A stretch of DNA of 64,000 nt, taken from the NCBI GenBank assembly GCA_025531455.1, contig JAMYHL010000009.1:372001-436000 (forward strand). The letters run 5' to 3'. The translations under genes were made by a program, and so were the position numbers. Positions 43,642 through 55,733 of this stretch are shown here, in pieces. How positions within the stretch are numbered: the stretch's first letter is position 1; every line of letters starts with the position of its first letter. The DNA comes from Apiotrichum sp. Y4204 (Eukaryota > Basidiomycota > Tremellomycetes > Trichosporonales > Trichosporonaceae). A model generated the notes under the pieces. It did no database searches. It had not been told where the DNA came from and saw only the letters and a program-made list of their open reading frames with translations.

Positions 43642-46600
43642 GGTGGAATCGGGGCGGTCGTGGTCGACTGCAGAAAAAGATCGGGGCCGACTGGAGATTG
43701 TGTGGTATTAAGAGTTGGAGTTTGTTGCTCTGTCAAAGCAGACTGCTAGGCTCGACTCTGGGGGCACTTGTGAAGGGTCCAGAGGGTTCAACGGAGAGTT
43801 CACGAGTTGAGCTTGAGTGTCGTGGGTGTTGAAAGGGGTAGAGGCAGAAGGACGTGAGCGTCGTGCAGTATGCTGTTACTGTTCGTGCTTTAGGCTTATG
43901 ATGCTGCTACTGCTCCGGTTGTCGCTGCTCGAGGCGGTCGGCGAGCATGGAATGGTATCGTGAGATGGAGAAAGGGGGGTCTGGGGTGGGTTGCCAGAAA
44001 GGACAGGGGCAAAAAAATAAACCAAAAAGGACAGAAAAATAGCCGGAGATGTTGCCCAGATACGGTTACGAGACGGTGCACGATGTTCACGCCGCTGCTG
44101 ATGAGCTGGAGATCGACGAGAGCGGCGAGTGAGGAACAGGAATTGAGGAGATAGAGTTGAGAGGAAACAGAGTTCGATGCAGATGAGATCCGAATGGAGT
44201 GAGCGTCTGGAGGCATCATGCAACACCACCCGACAACAAGCACCAAGACAAGTGACAACCTCGATCTGTATGTACCTGGACTCTGTTCGGCATCGGCACC
44301 TCCCCTCTCCCTGCTGCTTTGGCATGTACTTTCTCTGACCCTCTCTCCTCCTACCTTGCTCTCTCATCTCTTGCTTTCGAGCTCTTGTCCCCGTAAAAGG
44401 GCAATGTGAGCGTCAAACTTTGAAGGACAAGGTTACCGGGCCCCTGACCTTCGGGCCAGGCAAGGCTGAACTCATGTCGCTCCCCCGGGTCCTGCGGTCC
44501 TGTCCTCTCGTCCCCCCTACTTCGGGCATTGCCATCTCCATCTCCATCTCTCCACCCCCGTCCACATCCATAAGAAGCAAGGCCGAAAGGAATCGGCCTC
44601 CGTTCCTCCGTCCCCTTATCCCCCCTGCATTCTTTCCCTGCTCCCGTATCTCACTGCGAAGCATTTCAGCTTCAGGTCTCAGGAGCCGGTATGAGATAGA
44701 TGAGCGCCCACATGAGGCCCACACGCACGGTACACCCTCTCAGCCCGGCCCACGACCCACTGCTGTTGACGCCACCACGCCACGGCGCCAAACCCGCCGG
44801 CCCGTCCACGGCCACACGGGCAGACCCAGGGCAAAATGGGCCATGACAAGACAGGCCAGGCGCCAAGGGGTGCAGGACGATCAGACTGTGTCATGAGATC
44901 ATGAGACAGTAATCGACTGCCATCGACTTGGACGCTATCTGATCTTGAAGCGCGATCGCGCGAGATTCGTAGACTAGAAGACAGAGAATGGAGGGGTGCG
45001 GGAGGGCGCGGCTATCCCGCATACACCAGCGACTGAATAGCAATTGTACAGTAGCACCAGATACGAGACTGCGTGCGACATGCGACACTGGCTGCCCAGC
45101 TGCGCGAACTGCCCACAATCCATCAATCCAGGAAAGGCCAGGAAATCATCCAAGACAGATCAGGCGTCATTTTTGACCGCAAAATTCCCGGCCCCCGCCC
45201 GCATAGCGCAATGTAGAGTAGACCCAGTCTTCTGTGTCTCTCAAGATCTCGTACTAACCCCTCACACCTCGCCCTACCTTCCCGAGCCTCGATGATCCTG
45301 GTCTTGCGGGAACGCCAACATACCCCCAGTTGCTGACGCACAGGGCGCTAACTGTCCTCCGGCCCCTTGCCATTGTATCGTCTCCATTCATTCGGGTCGA
45401 GTCTCGGGTCTGGCTTGGCTGACGAGGACCTGTGGACTGGCATCTGACATCTGACATCTGAAATCTGACAGACCATTTGTAAATGGTGTCTGAATAGTCG
45501 CGGCCGGACGCTGGATCTCGATTCCGTCTGCGTGGCCTTCTGGCGACCGACCCCTGCTGCGGTCGTTGATCTCCTTCAGTAGCGGTGGCGCACGGCATGC
45601 GGGCGGGGGCCGGGCACCGGTGGCGCGACATTCAGAAGGTGGGGCGGCCTTTGGGACTGGGTCTATATACAAATATGGCAGGCGGGTCTAGACACGCGCG
45701 GAGGCCTCCACTCGAGCGCTCATTTTATCATGCTTTCGCGATTCGTCCCAGCAAAACACTGGCCTCGTTGCAGGCCTCTGACCCTTTCATCTGATTACAC
45801 CTGCAGCATTAACATCGAACATTGCGTCCATGTCTGCAAGGAACCGAGGAACTTATCAGGCGAAAGCCCGCCAAACCGCTCGCAACGGACTGCTTCCAAG
45901 TTCAGTACTGGAAGAAGGCCGAGGAACGAGGAACGGGCGTAAAAAGCTTATTCTTCCGTTCAGAAGTGTGGCTGCGAGCTCACGCGCCCCCGGGCTCTGG
46001 ACGCCGACAGGCCGACAGAAGGTAACGCAACGTGGCGCACATTTACCAGCTGTCTGGGTGCCGGGATCTCGTTCCTTTCCTTACTTCCTATCGGCGGTGA
46101 TGCATGCCTTTGCGGGCGGCGTATGCCAGCTTGCGAGAGAAAACCAGAGTTGCAGAAGTTCGGGCTTGAGTACAGTACTTCTCTCGTCACTGCCCAGGGT
46201 GCGCTGAAACAGTCGGCTTGGCAGGAGGATTACGAGCACCCTAGGTCTAGGTATTCGACACCCCGTTCGACAACCCCGGTACGTACCCTAGCACTGAACT
46301 TTCTTGCTCTCCGTTCGAGACCAAGGTGCCCAGCTCCCATACCAGCGCAGGTCACGAGCTCGTCTGCTCATCTCCACCCCCCACGTGCCCGCGAACATTC
46401 CATTTCTTCCCCCGACCTTGTTGGCCGAGATCCTGCGATCCACGACCATGGGAACGGGCTGCATTTGGGGTTTGCGGGCGAGGACGGAAGCTGGGGTGGG
46501 TTGCACTGTATGGGTTACTCGGCATGCACAGGCGGACGCGGGCACATGCGTACATACATACCAGAGCAGCACGGGCTTCTGGGATCCTGCTACCTAAGAA

Positions 46601-48261
46601 CCACATCGCATCTCCCAGACCGTCGGCTGGCCGGCGTTCGGCGGGCAGACCCCGATCCCGACACACTCCTCCCCTGTGTACCGAGCCTGCGCGCCTGCAG
46701 GGCCGACGCATGGTGCTCAGCAGGGCCTGGAGGAATGATATGACTAATGTGGCGCCGGGCGCGCGCCGTGGATGGCGCGTGCGGCGCATGGGACACACGC
46801 TATGTCCCGTGTGGCACAAGCGGAGTGGCGGTGAGTTATCAGACGTGACAAGCAAAGCTTCGCGAAGTTGGCCATGGAATGCTTGCGCATCCGTAACAGG
46901 ACGTACAGGACATCAGGACAGACAGCCACACGTGGTTCACTTGACGGAAGCACAGGATCACGGGAATTTCTTGGGCCTCTCCGGACCCGTCCAGAGGAGA
47001 TGCTCGAGGTGCGCTCGTGCAATCTATACTCGTGCGAGCTCGCACCGGTCAAATCCTCTCCCGTCTGCCCATTTAGAAAGTATGCAGTTAGGAGTGCAGT
47101 TCGAACTGTACCTCTGACCCCGTCTTCCTGGTGACCGGGCCGACATGTCAACGCGAGTACGAATTTGACCGAGCCTGAGCTGAGATCCCTATGAAATGGA
47201 TCACAATAACAAGCTCTCTAAAGGAACGTCCCACCAGCCTGTGTTGTGCGCGACACACGCGCCTCAGTGGCAATGCCACCGATACATATTCTCACATGTA
47301 TCTCACACGTCAAACATCCCTCCTATCGCCACTGTGGCCCACCCGCAGCATTATTCATTCGGGGGAAGATTGGGTCTACTACTTTGAAATTTACATTCAC
47401 AGACTTGCTACGTGAGAGCAGCAGTGGTTCTGATTCGCGCACCGCGTCGCGCAGAGCTTGACTGCAAGGAAATCTTACCTCCAGGCGCGAAGAGACTCAA
47501 ACCGCATTCAGAGGCTGTAATACTCATCCCTCGAGCATGGTCGTTGGCATAGTTCCAGCCAGTGGGAGCCCCGACGTCGCCGCACATCGCTTGGTCTGGC
47601 TCCGGTATAGGAACCAAACACAGCCCCACAAAGGTGTGGTTACAAGTGGGAGGAACCTACTCGTCAACCATTATCGCACGGTTGACTCCCCGTGGTCGGA
47701 GCAGCGGTGCTGATCGCTACATTACCACCTGAAGCCGTCGTTGCCGTCTGTGTTACTCGTGCTCTGCAATTTGGATGCTCTGCTCAGGAAGAGACGGCGG
47801 TCTCGATAGTGGTGAGCCTAGCACGTCGTCCTCATCCTCGTCTTCAAGAACCACAGCAGACTCTTTGGTTGAACCGTGCCAGCTGCCTAGACGACGACCA
47901 TGGCTGCCGCCTACATCGGCATGATACTCGCCTCATAATCCTCATCAGGCAGCGGCGCATCGTCCACGCAAAACGCTCATTATCAGATCAACCTCGGAGT
48001 GGTCTGCGTTTGGTCCGTGGCGGCCGGTGTAACCAGCGCGTCGTGCGGTCTTGCAGTAATTTGTTCATGATCCATCTGTCTGCATGCAACAGTGAGCAAA
48101 GTCAGGATTTGGCGGTGGCTATCAATTATCAATAATTTAGTCGCAAGTCAGTGTGATCCATCAGTCAGTTCTCCAGCTCCGGAAACGATCAGGCCGCCGA
48201 CGCCCACAACATTTGTCGAAACGCCTCGCAACGTCGCAGAGTCACAAGTCCCAATACATGT
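43642..48261. other. 4.6 kb region without recognisable gene
   Basis: The longest gene-poor stretch of the window. Frames up to 263 codons occur but have biased, antisense-like composition. 43890-44400 is strongly pyrimidine-rich on the minus strand and could be the leader of the PH-like gene. At 45445-45475 CATCTGA repeats imperfectly four times. A short minus-strand acidic frame at 47754-47925 (VLEDEDEDDVLG, then IQIAEHE and a stop) looks more protein-like than its surroundings but has no start or neighbours. No terminal repeats or transposase motifs were found. Confidence 0.45.
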
Positions 48262-49558
48262 CTACCATCCAACACGAACGACCGCCCTTCCAACCCCGCG
48301 AACCCAGCTTTTGACGCGCGCGCTCCACCCCCCCTGCGCACGAACGAGGGCGAGGAACGCCTCAAGACCACCCCCGACGCCGAAGTACAGCACCTGTCGT
48401 CAGTTACAGTCATCGCTAGGTAACTCACCTTGGCAGCGACGAGGATGACGGGCTCATCAAGGGCGGGCAGCCCCAGGCTGAGGTTTTCCAGCGAGTCCTC
48501 GAGCTTCTCCTCCTTCTCCACCTTCTCCTTTTTTGCCTTCTTGACGGTCGCTGCGCGCAGGACGTCAATCAGCGGCTGGACGCTCTCCTCCGCATAGATC
48601 GTCTCAGCGGTAAGAACGAGATCGTACCCCTCTTCAGCCTGCAATGTCTCCGCCATACCCGACCAGTCGCCGTACGTGAAGCGCAGCTCGACGCCGCGTT
48701 CCTCCAGGAGCGTGGTGAAGCCTTCGAGCAGGGCCGGGGTCACGTCGAGATTTCCTGCGCGCGAGGGGTCGAATGGCAGGGGAACATCCGCCTCGTCTTC
48801 AGAATCATCACCTTCCCCTTCTTCCGGGTCTGCTTCCGCTGTCCGCGCGCTCGCCGGCAGCGCGGGAAGCGCGGCGAGGACGAGGTTTGGCAACGTCACG
48901 AGCGAGAGGACAGGCAGGTTGTAGTCCTGCAGGTGAAGAACTGTGCGTGAAGAACCTGTTGTCGGCGCGGAGAGTAGCGACCTGAGGATGTACGCTGTCG
49001 GCAGACCCGTTCCGCACCCAACCTGGAATTAGTACTCAGTAGCTCCGAGATCCCCCCAGCTACGTACTTCCAACACGCGGTGTCCCCTCGCCCACGCCGC
49101 GACGCGTTCCTCCTCAGACCCTTCACCCGGAACACCAGAGAGGACCTCGACGAGATCCACGCCCCCCTCCCAGCTCTTCAGCCCACCCTCATAGGTACCG
49201 GGGATGAGGTCCGTGTCTGCGTCAATGTACGCCTCCTTCCCTTCTCCGGCCCCTTCAGCTCCTTCGCTCTCGCCCTGTGCGATCTGGAAGCGCGCGTCGA
49301 AGAGATCGCGGCGGAGAAGTGGCGCTCCCCCGGTCGGGTGCGCGAGGGGGGTGTACGAGAATGACGGGGGAAGGAGGCCGATCTGCGGTCAGCTCCGAAG
49401 GGAAGACGACGCACCAGCTCAGAGAGGGTGATGGAGTGGCAGGGTGCGCTCGCGCGCGCGGGGGCGGCGGGGACGGGCACGACGGGCCCGCTGTCGTCCT
49501 CCTGTTGTCAGCTCGACCCTTTATGTCAGCTCACGATTTCAAAGTCGAACTTGAACAT
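48262..49558 (-). CDS. HPM1: Histidine protein methyltransferase (METTL18/Hpm1 type)
   Basis: Five exons (49558-49535, 49501-49415, 49382-49068, 49022-48429, 48393-48262) join to 383 residues. The family methylates a histidine of ribosomal protein uL3 (Rpl3) and thereby tunes ribosome assembly and translation. Diagnostic segments are TDLIPGTYEGGLKSWEGGVD, the SAM-binding loop VLEVGCGTGLP across the third splice, LHLQDYNLPVLSLVTLPNL (motif II/III region), and the C-terminal VLYFGVGGGLEAF followed by WSARV. An Asp/Glu-rich insert (EADPEEGEGDDSEDEA) interrupts the fold about residue 200. The start codon FKFDFEI is typical of fungal Hpm1. No signal peptide. Confidence 0.92.
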
Positions 49559-49829
49559 GTCTATGTCTATGCAGGATGTCTATGCAGGGTGATGTAGATC
49601 TTGGGACGGTTCGATAGTCATGCTCTTGATGGCGTCAATCGCGGTCCAACTTTTGTGCGACCTCCACCGCCGATCTGGAGATCAACACAACTTAATTACA
49701 CCCCCCTTTCTATTGGCAGAGAATTTCGAGATTTCGACATGGTCGCCACCCATGACATCCACAACAAGATCTACAACCAGCATTCTCTGGCTCTCTAGCT
49801 CTCCACACCTTCATACCGACCAGCTCAAA

Positions 49830-50737
49830 ATGCCGCACAAACGTAAGCGCCCTCTTCTCTCCCCGCTAACTCCAGGCGCGAAGCGTTCCGTCCGCGACGC
49901 CGACAAAGCGAAGAAGTGCGATACTCAAACCCATTGTGGCGTGATACTGACTGTAGGGGGTACAACCTGGCGCCGACTGCGCGCGACGACGACATGCCGC
50001 GCGGCGCGATGCGGATCCTGAACAGCGCAAAGGTGCAGGCCGATTTCCGTGCGCGGGGTGGACGGACGAGCGAGGATACCGGCGAGCGGCGGTCGAAGGA
50101 GAATGGGAAGGCAAAGGAGGATGGGAAGGGGAAAGATGGCAAAGATGGGAAGGACGGGAAGGGGAAGGATGGAAAGGGCAAGAGGAATAGCAAGGACAAG
50201 GAGTCTGGTGATGGGCCGAAAGCGAAGAAGGCTAAGACCGATCTGCCCAAGATCGGGGAGCACGAGACTCTGGGCGCGTACAACCGTCGCATCGAGGGGT
50301 TGTTGCGCGGTGGCGTGAACGCGGCGATCAAGGCGGCGGAGCAGGCGCGTGGCCAGGAGCTCCACGCTGCGAAGGAGGCAAAAGCGGAGCGTATCGCGAA
50401 GGCGCAGGGGAAGAAGCGGAAGGAGAGTGAGAGCGAGAGCGAGGACGAGGCCGTGGTGCCTGACCGCCCGGAGCGGACATTTGCCGAGCTGCCGCAGCGC
50501 AAGCGCCTCAACGACATTGTGCAGGCCCCGCCGCAGCTGCCCCGCCTCCGTCAGGCCAAGGACACGGACGGCGTCGGCTCCGCGTGGGGCGCGACTGGGC
50601 GCACACCGTTGTCCGCTGCCCAACAGCGAATTCTCGATACGGAGCGCGAGCGCGTCGTTGCACTCTATCGGGAGATGAAGGCGAAGAAGGAGGCGGACAA
50701 GGAAAAGGGCAAGGGCAAGCCTGCAAAGGCAAAGTAA
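49830..50737 (+). CDS. Lysine-rich uncharacterised protein
   Basis: Exons 49830-49842, 49876-49915 and 49957-50737 join to 277 residues. After a basic start (MPHKRAKRSVRDADKAKKG) comes YNLAPTARDDDMPRGAMRIL, which looks like a conserved segment, then about 50 residues of Lys/Gly/Asp repeats (KDGKDGKGKDGKGK), then KIGEHETLGAYNRRIEGLL, helical Lys/Ala/Glu sequence, and a C-terminal block with ERTFAELPQRKRLNDIVQAP. The composition and spread of basic clusters suggest a nucleolar or RNA-associated protein. I do not recognise a named family. The 13-nt first exon and the 40-nt second exon are supported by phase and by the open frame only after joining. Confidence 0.65.
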
Positions 50738-50994
50738 TGTTGTACGATATGGATAGATTAGATGGCACAAAGAGGCAAAAGAGATCCATGGCAAGGAGAT
50801 GGCAAAATGTGTCTAAGACCACAAAATGGCCTTCTGTCTACGAGAACCATGCATTCTGGTCCATCTTCCCTCGTCCACCTCCCCGCTCACCAATTTGCTA
50901 CGCAGATAGCTCCTCTTCATGTACGTTGTACAATGCTAACCCTACGACTACGATGTTTGGCGCGCGACTGCGCCCACCCTACAGGGCACAGCTC

Positions 50995-51972
50995 TTACTC
51001 GAGCTGCTCGAGGTCGCCCTCCTTCTTGTCGGCGGCCTCGTCAAAGTTCTCGACGAGGTCGGGGATCTCGTCGTCGTCTCCAACCTCACCCTCCTTCTTG
51101 CCGGAGGTGGCGGCCTGGCGCGCGGTCATCGACTGGTACGACTCGGCGAGGCGGCGGAGGTTGGCGAGCGAGTCGGGGCCAAGCTGGTTGAGGATGCCCG
51201 GAACAAGCTCGGTGAGCTCCTTGGTCTGGCCACGGCCGTAAATGGCGAGGGTGTTCGACGAGAGCGCACCGTGGACGGCGACTGCGTGTTAGTGGACGAG
51301 TCAACAGGGGTTGCAACACCCGACTCACCCTTGGGGGCACCGAAGTGGAGCACGTTGCCGTCCTCCTGGAACATGTTGACCTCCTCAACGCCGGTGATCG
51401 GCTGGACACCGAGCTTCTTGAGGGCGGCCTGGAGCTTGCGGTCGTCGCCCTGCGACGCGGTCACCGACTTCTTGACGACCTTACGACGAGGGGTGCCCTT
51501 GCCGCCTGCAGTGGGAAATGTGCGTGATGAGGGCGTGGAGTGGATGAGAGGCAGGCGCAGCGTCAGCAAGTCATTCGGACATTAAGGAAAGCAGGAAGCA
51601 AAGAGCGGCATCACAAGACCAGAAGGGGCCTCATGAGGAGCCAGAAGGAGCGCTGAGAGGAGCGAGCGATGAAGAAGCACCATTTAGGAGACCTCGAGGC
51701 GGCATGAGTGCCTTGCACATTCCGACCACCTTCCGGGGAGAGACAATCATGTTCCGATATACACGGCCGCAGTCATCCGGTTGGGAGCCACTGTGTATAC
51801 GAGCATCGCCGTTCCCACAGCTCCGGAGTCATTATCTCCAGCGACTGCCCAGGATTGCCGTCCTTCCGCTCCCTGCCTGATCTCCTCTCTCTTCCATCGT
51901 CCCTCGCTGCTATCCACGGCACGCACCAATGCGGACCTGGGACTGGAGCTTAGCGAGCTTGGCAGAGTCCAT
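50995..51972 (-). CDS. EGD1: Nascent polypeptide-associated complex subunit beta
   Basis: Exons 51972-51927, 51505-51329 and 51281-50995 join to 169 residues. NAC-beta binds near the ribosomal exit tunnel with NAC-alpha and shields nascent chains. Exon 1 codes [15 protein letters not shown], the helix preceding the ribosome-binding motif, and exon 2 begins [13 protein letters not shown], whose RRKxxKK is the ribosome-binding signature. The NAC domain follows ([15 protein letters not shown], then [36 protein letters not shown]), and the C-terminus is acidic. A 421-nt first intron separates the first 15 codons. This first exon is invisible to frame scanning but restores the canonical start. Converges with the Lys-rich gene. 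Confidence 0.94.
51506..51926 (-). other. Long first intron of NAC-beta
   Basis: 421 nt, about ten times the usual intron in this window, starting GTGCGT and ending CACTGCAG. I looked for box C/D motifs (RTGATGA with downstream CTGA) on the sense strand and found no good pair. It may carry an enhancer or a noncoding RNA I cannot recognise. Confidence 0.6.
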
Positions 51973-53447
51973 CCTTCTAATATTTCCGGCTGTGGAGGTG
52001 AGTGGGATCGGCAGTGGGTTGGTGTGACGAATTGAAAGCGAGTCAATATTGGTTGGATCGGCGCAAGGATGGCAAGCGGGCGCGGACCAGAATGAGCGAG
52101 CCGCGAGTATCGAGGTGCGCAGAGAGGCCGACGCAGTGGTGGAGGATACGACGGTGTGAATAGAGGTCGAGATCGCGAGAAGAAATCGAGATTGCGGTAT
52201 ATTGATAGGTTATGTGTCACCATACAGCGTCAGCACTTTACTGTGATCGCTCCCATTTGTTCCCTCCCCCCTCCTTGCAGTCTCGAGCACGAATGGCCAC
52301 AGCAGAATCCCAGCAAAATATCGTCTCAATCCTCCGCGATGAGAACACATTGGAGACCATCTTTGACGAAGCTCTCTCGAACGAGCGACGACGGAAAAAA
52401 AAAAAGGAGGAACACGCGAGGGAAGGGCGAAAAAAGACGGCCAGCACGCGACAGTCCCACCAGATCGTCCCCCACTTGTTCCTCCTCCAAGTCTGCGTGG
52501 CTGGATGTGCTGGGTGCTGGGCGACCGTCGAGCGCGAGAGGGAGAGGGGGTGAGGGGAGGGGTGACACGCACCTCGAGCCCGTTTTGCTGATGGTGGATT
52601 AGTGGAAAGGGATCAACAAGAAGTGACAGAGGGTGAGGGCCAGCTATGCCGGCCAAGCGACAAGCGTGCACAAGCGTGCAAGCGTCCATCCACATCCGCA
52701 TCCGCAATTCCATCCATCCTGGGTGGTGGCAGTATGGCGGAACCATGCGCCCGACTACAACCAGTCTCGCCTGCACACCCTACGGATTATTAGGACTCCC
52801 TCTTCCAGCCTTTATAATGCGCTCTTCTGCATGCATCTGTACTATTCGTATGCATTCACATAAGAAAAGTGAGGGTATGACAGCTTTGGCAGAGGGTCGT
52901 CAGTCGTTGTGCGAAGGTGGCTACAACTGCTACAGTGGAGTAATAAACCGTTCACCCTGGCACAAGGCGGTTGATATAGTGGGTCTCCACGGTGAAGAGA
53001 CCGTGCTGGCTCAGGAGGGATTCACCCGGGGTTATCACGGCATTTTCCAAATCCACGTGGCTGTGGCACTTGAAGCAGCTAAAGCAGCCGGCCAGCCGCC
53101 GCGACCGAGTCTGGATTCACAAGTCAATTGCCAGAGGACGCGGATGTTTTTTATTTCAGCCGCGTCTGGCTGCCTGGCCTCTGTGTGTGTGTTGCGCAGC
53201 AGTCGCGCCCTAGTGTCTGGTCCATGGTCCAGTCAATCTGAGGTCATCCATCACTGATCTCCTTGATTGTTGTGTGTTGTGTTGTTGTTGTTGTCTTCCC
53301 TCCACAATCCACATCAATCAAACTCTTTTGTGTCTTCCTTCCCATCCCTTCCCTTCTCTACATATTTACAGTCTTCTTCCCCATCCCCCCGCTTCTTCTT
53401 TCTCTCCATTCTCCTCTCCACCCCGCCGCTATATCCCCCTCTTTCCC
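51973..53447. other. 1.5 kb intergenic region
   Basis: Between NAC-beta (-) and the securin-like gene (+). A short + frame from an ATG at 52293 begins with plausible sequence (QNIVSILRDENTLETIFDEAL) and then a Lys run, but soon becomes unconvincing, so I do not call it. Tandem CATCC/GCATCC words occur near 52690. The last 200 bases are a long pyrimidine tract preceding 53448. Confidence 0.45.
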
Positions 53448-55476
53448 ATGTTCGCCCCGTCCTCACACCTCAGCCGCAGCTTCAACGCGCCAGGTACAGC
53501 CCGTCGCGCACGCACAAATGAGAATGCGGGTGTTCATCTCCCGGCAAAGACTCCCGTCCGCGCACCATTAGGCGGAGGGCCATTCAAGGGGCCCGGTACA
53601 ATCGGCCGGCCGTTGGGCGTCAAGACTGTCGAGCGCAATGTGCTTGCCAACAAGGAGCATCCTGTTGATGACATTGGTGGGTGGTGTAATGGCACCACAG
53701 GCAGTTGTGTCTGGGAGTGAGAGTGGCGAATGATGGTTACGTCTCCCGTGATCTAACCATCCTACCGTACCTCTTGCTCTTGGATAGCCTCCGTGCCACT
53801 GCCTATCACCAGGGTTAACACTGACATCAGGCCCAAAGCGTCTCTTCAAGAATGCCGGTCCAAGCAAGCCATCCACGTCTCAGGCGCCGCAGAAGCCGAT
53901 GAAGACGCCCGCCCCAGTCCGTCAGACGCTGCGCACTCCTGCCCCACAGCGCCAGATGGTGGAGCCTTCCCCATTACCCCTTCCGAGTGCGCAGCGTACC
54001 AGACGCCGATCGCGCTCGTCGCTTTCGTCGCAGAACAACGGTACACCGGAGCAGAGCTTTGCGCAGCTTGGTCCCGCACACCGCTGGGAAGAGGAGGTCA
54101 GTCTCGATAGCATCCTCGAGGCAGATATTCAGGCGCCGGAACCAGACTATGAGCTCGAGTACGCTCCGCCAAAGCCCGAGCCTGTGCCGTTCGTCCCAGA
54201 ATGGGCGGGCGATGTCCCAGACCCGGTACAGTCGATGAAGAAGATTGGAGCCATGCGCCCTCTTCTGTTCCGTGAACCACTCTCACCTCCCCGTGACCTG
54301 GAGGCCGTTGAACCGCCAGCATCGGTGCTCTGCCCGGCCGACGAGCTCGAGCATCCTGCTTTGCGTCGTCCAAAGGCGAAGCCTGCCCCTGCTCCCAAGA
54401 CTCAGAGCGTTGCGCCGCGCTCGGCTGTGACCCGGCCTGGTGTCGCTCCGCGTTCCCGTGCCACACCTCTGGCTTCTTCCAAACCTACTCCAATTCCTAG
54501 ACGCCCCGCCTCTGAGACTGCATCTGTAACTGCAGCCAGGACAAAACAGCCTCCGCCGCGCCTCAACACCCGCCCTGCGACCTCGACCGGATCTGTGCGC
54601 CCTGGCTCGATGGCTCCACGCAGTGCGGCATCAACCAGCTCCCGTTCGCCGCTCACCTCGCGCGCGCCACCCGCTTCGCGCCCGACCACGTCGCGCCCTC
54701 CTGCCACGACTCAGGCCCGGACGTCAACTCGCGGTGCGAGTATTTCTCGCTCGGGGCCTGTCCGCGCGGAGCCTGTTCGCGCGCCTAAACAGAAGTCGCC
54801 AGAGCCCGATCTCGCGATCGACGCCGCGGAACTCGAATTTGGGCTCACGCTTGACCTCGAGCTTCCTCCTGAGCCCGTCAAGGTTTGCCTCGAGCCTGTC
54901 GCCGAGGACAAGGGCGTCGAGGAGATTACCGTCGTGCCTGTTCCGGACGAGAAAACCGAGACTGCGGCAGTCCCTGAGGCCGTTGCCGCTCCTGCCATCA
55001 CTGTAGAGACCAATCGGGAGTCTGCACCGGAATCCGCAAAGGACGCAGCTTCAGCCAGTTCCCACCTGAAGGTCACACTCACCGCGCCAGACACCAGCGC
55101 CGAGATAACCCAGGACCTCGACGCGTCGTTTGTACGCGAAGCTGTGGAGCTTCCCGAAGAGCCCATTCCCCAGGAGGGTCACTTAGCTGTTCCCAATGAG
55201 TGCGACACCCCGGCGCTCACGGCCGCCCCCTCGGCACCAGCTTCGCCGGTGTCCATGCCGGTGTTCGACGACTCGTTCGATGGCGAGGTCTTTGAGCTCG
55301 TCGACCTGTCGCCACGCTCCCGCCAGGCCGAGATGCCCAGCTCGACCGTGTCAACCCCTAACGAGAGCTCGACTGCCGAGGGCTGGATAGACGAGGACAT
55401 GAGCTTTACGGACGATGTCCTCGCCGCTGCCATGTCGCAGTGCGCTCTGGGTAACGACGATGGCCGCGCTCTTTAG
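53448..55476 (+). CDS. Securin-like candidate, disordered protein
   Basis: Exons 53448-53676 and 53831-55476 join in phase to 624 residues. Most of it is disordered and Pro/Ser/Arg-rich. Features that recall fungal securins (Pds1/Cut2) are an N-terminal KTPVRAPLGGGPFKG and GRPLGVKTVERNVLANKE stretch with RxxL destruction-box candidates, and an acidic-hydrophobic DYELEYAPPKPEP motif at about residues 182-194. The latter resembles the [DE]-x-E-[FY]-x-P separase pseudosubstrate of securins. A canonical KEN box is not seen (NEN occurs). The C-terminus is acidic (WIDEDMSFTDDVLAAAM). Securins diverge so fast that homology cannot be proved by eye. The gene itself is secure, the function a hypothesis. 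Confidence 0.6.
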
Positions 55477-55733
55477 AGTCTACAGTGACCAACAGAGTGA
55501 CACTCCGACACACCCTTGATAAACCACAACCTCCATCCACCCCATCCAATGCCCCATTGCCGCGAATGCCGTGCCACCTCCCTCTCCTTCCCGTGGGACA
55601 CCTGTATTCTACTCACTCATCCCGCCACCCCCGAGTTGTATGTACGCCCTGATACTATGCATGATGTTCGCAATGTGCTTCTTATCAACTCTGCTGCTGT
55701 GGTATTTGTTTCGTTCGGTCTAACATTTCACGA

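Noticed and set aside
46326..47117. 263-codon plus-strand frame in the gene desert
   Set aside because: Disordered mixed composition, overlapping frames on both strands of similar length, and no family resemblance.
47754..47925. Minus-strand acidic frame ending IQIAEHE
   Set aside because: No start codon, no matching upstream exon and a stop just upstream in frame, so a gene cannot be built.
51523..51650. Box C-like GTGATGA and CTGA within NAC-beta intron 1
   Set aside because: They lie on the plus strand, opposite to the host transcript, and lack a terminal stem.
52293..52553. Short plus-strand frame with a QNIVSILRDENTLETIF start
   Set aside because: The first 35 residues look plausible but the rest is a Lys run and low-quality sequence, with no good splice continuation.
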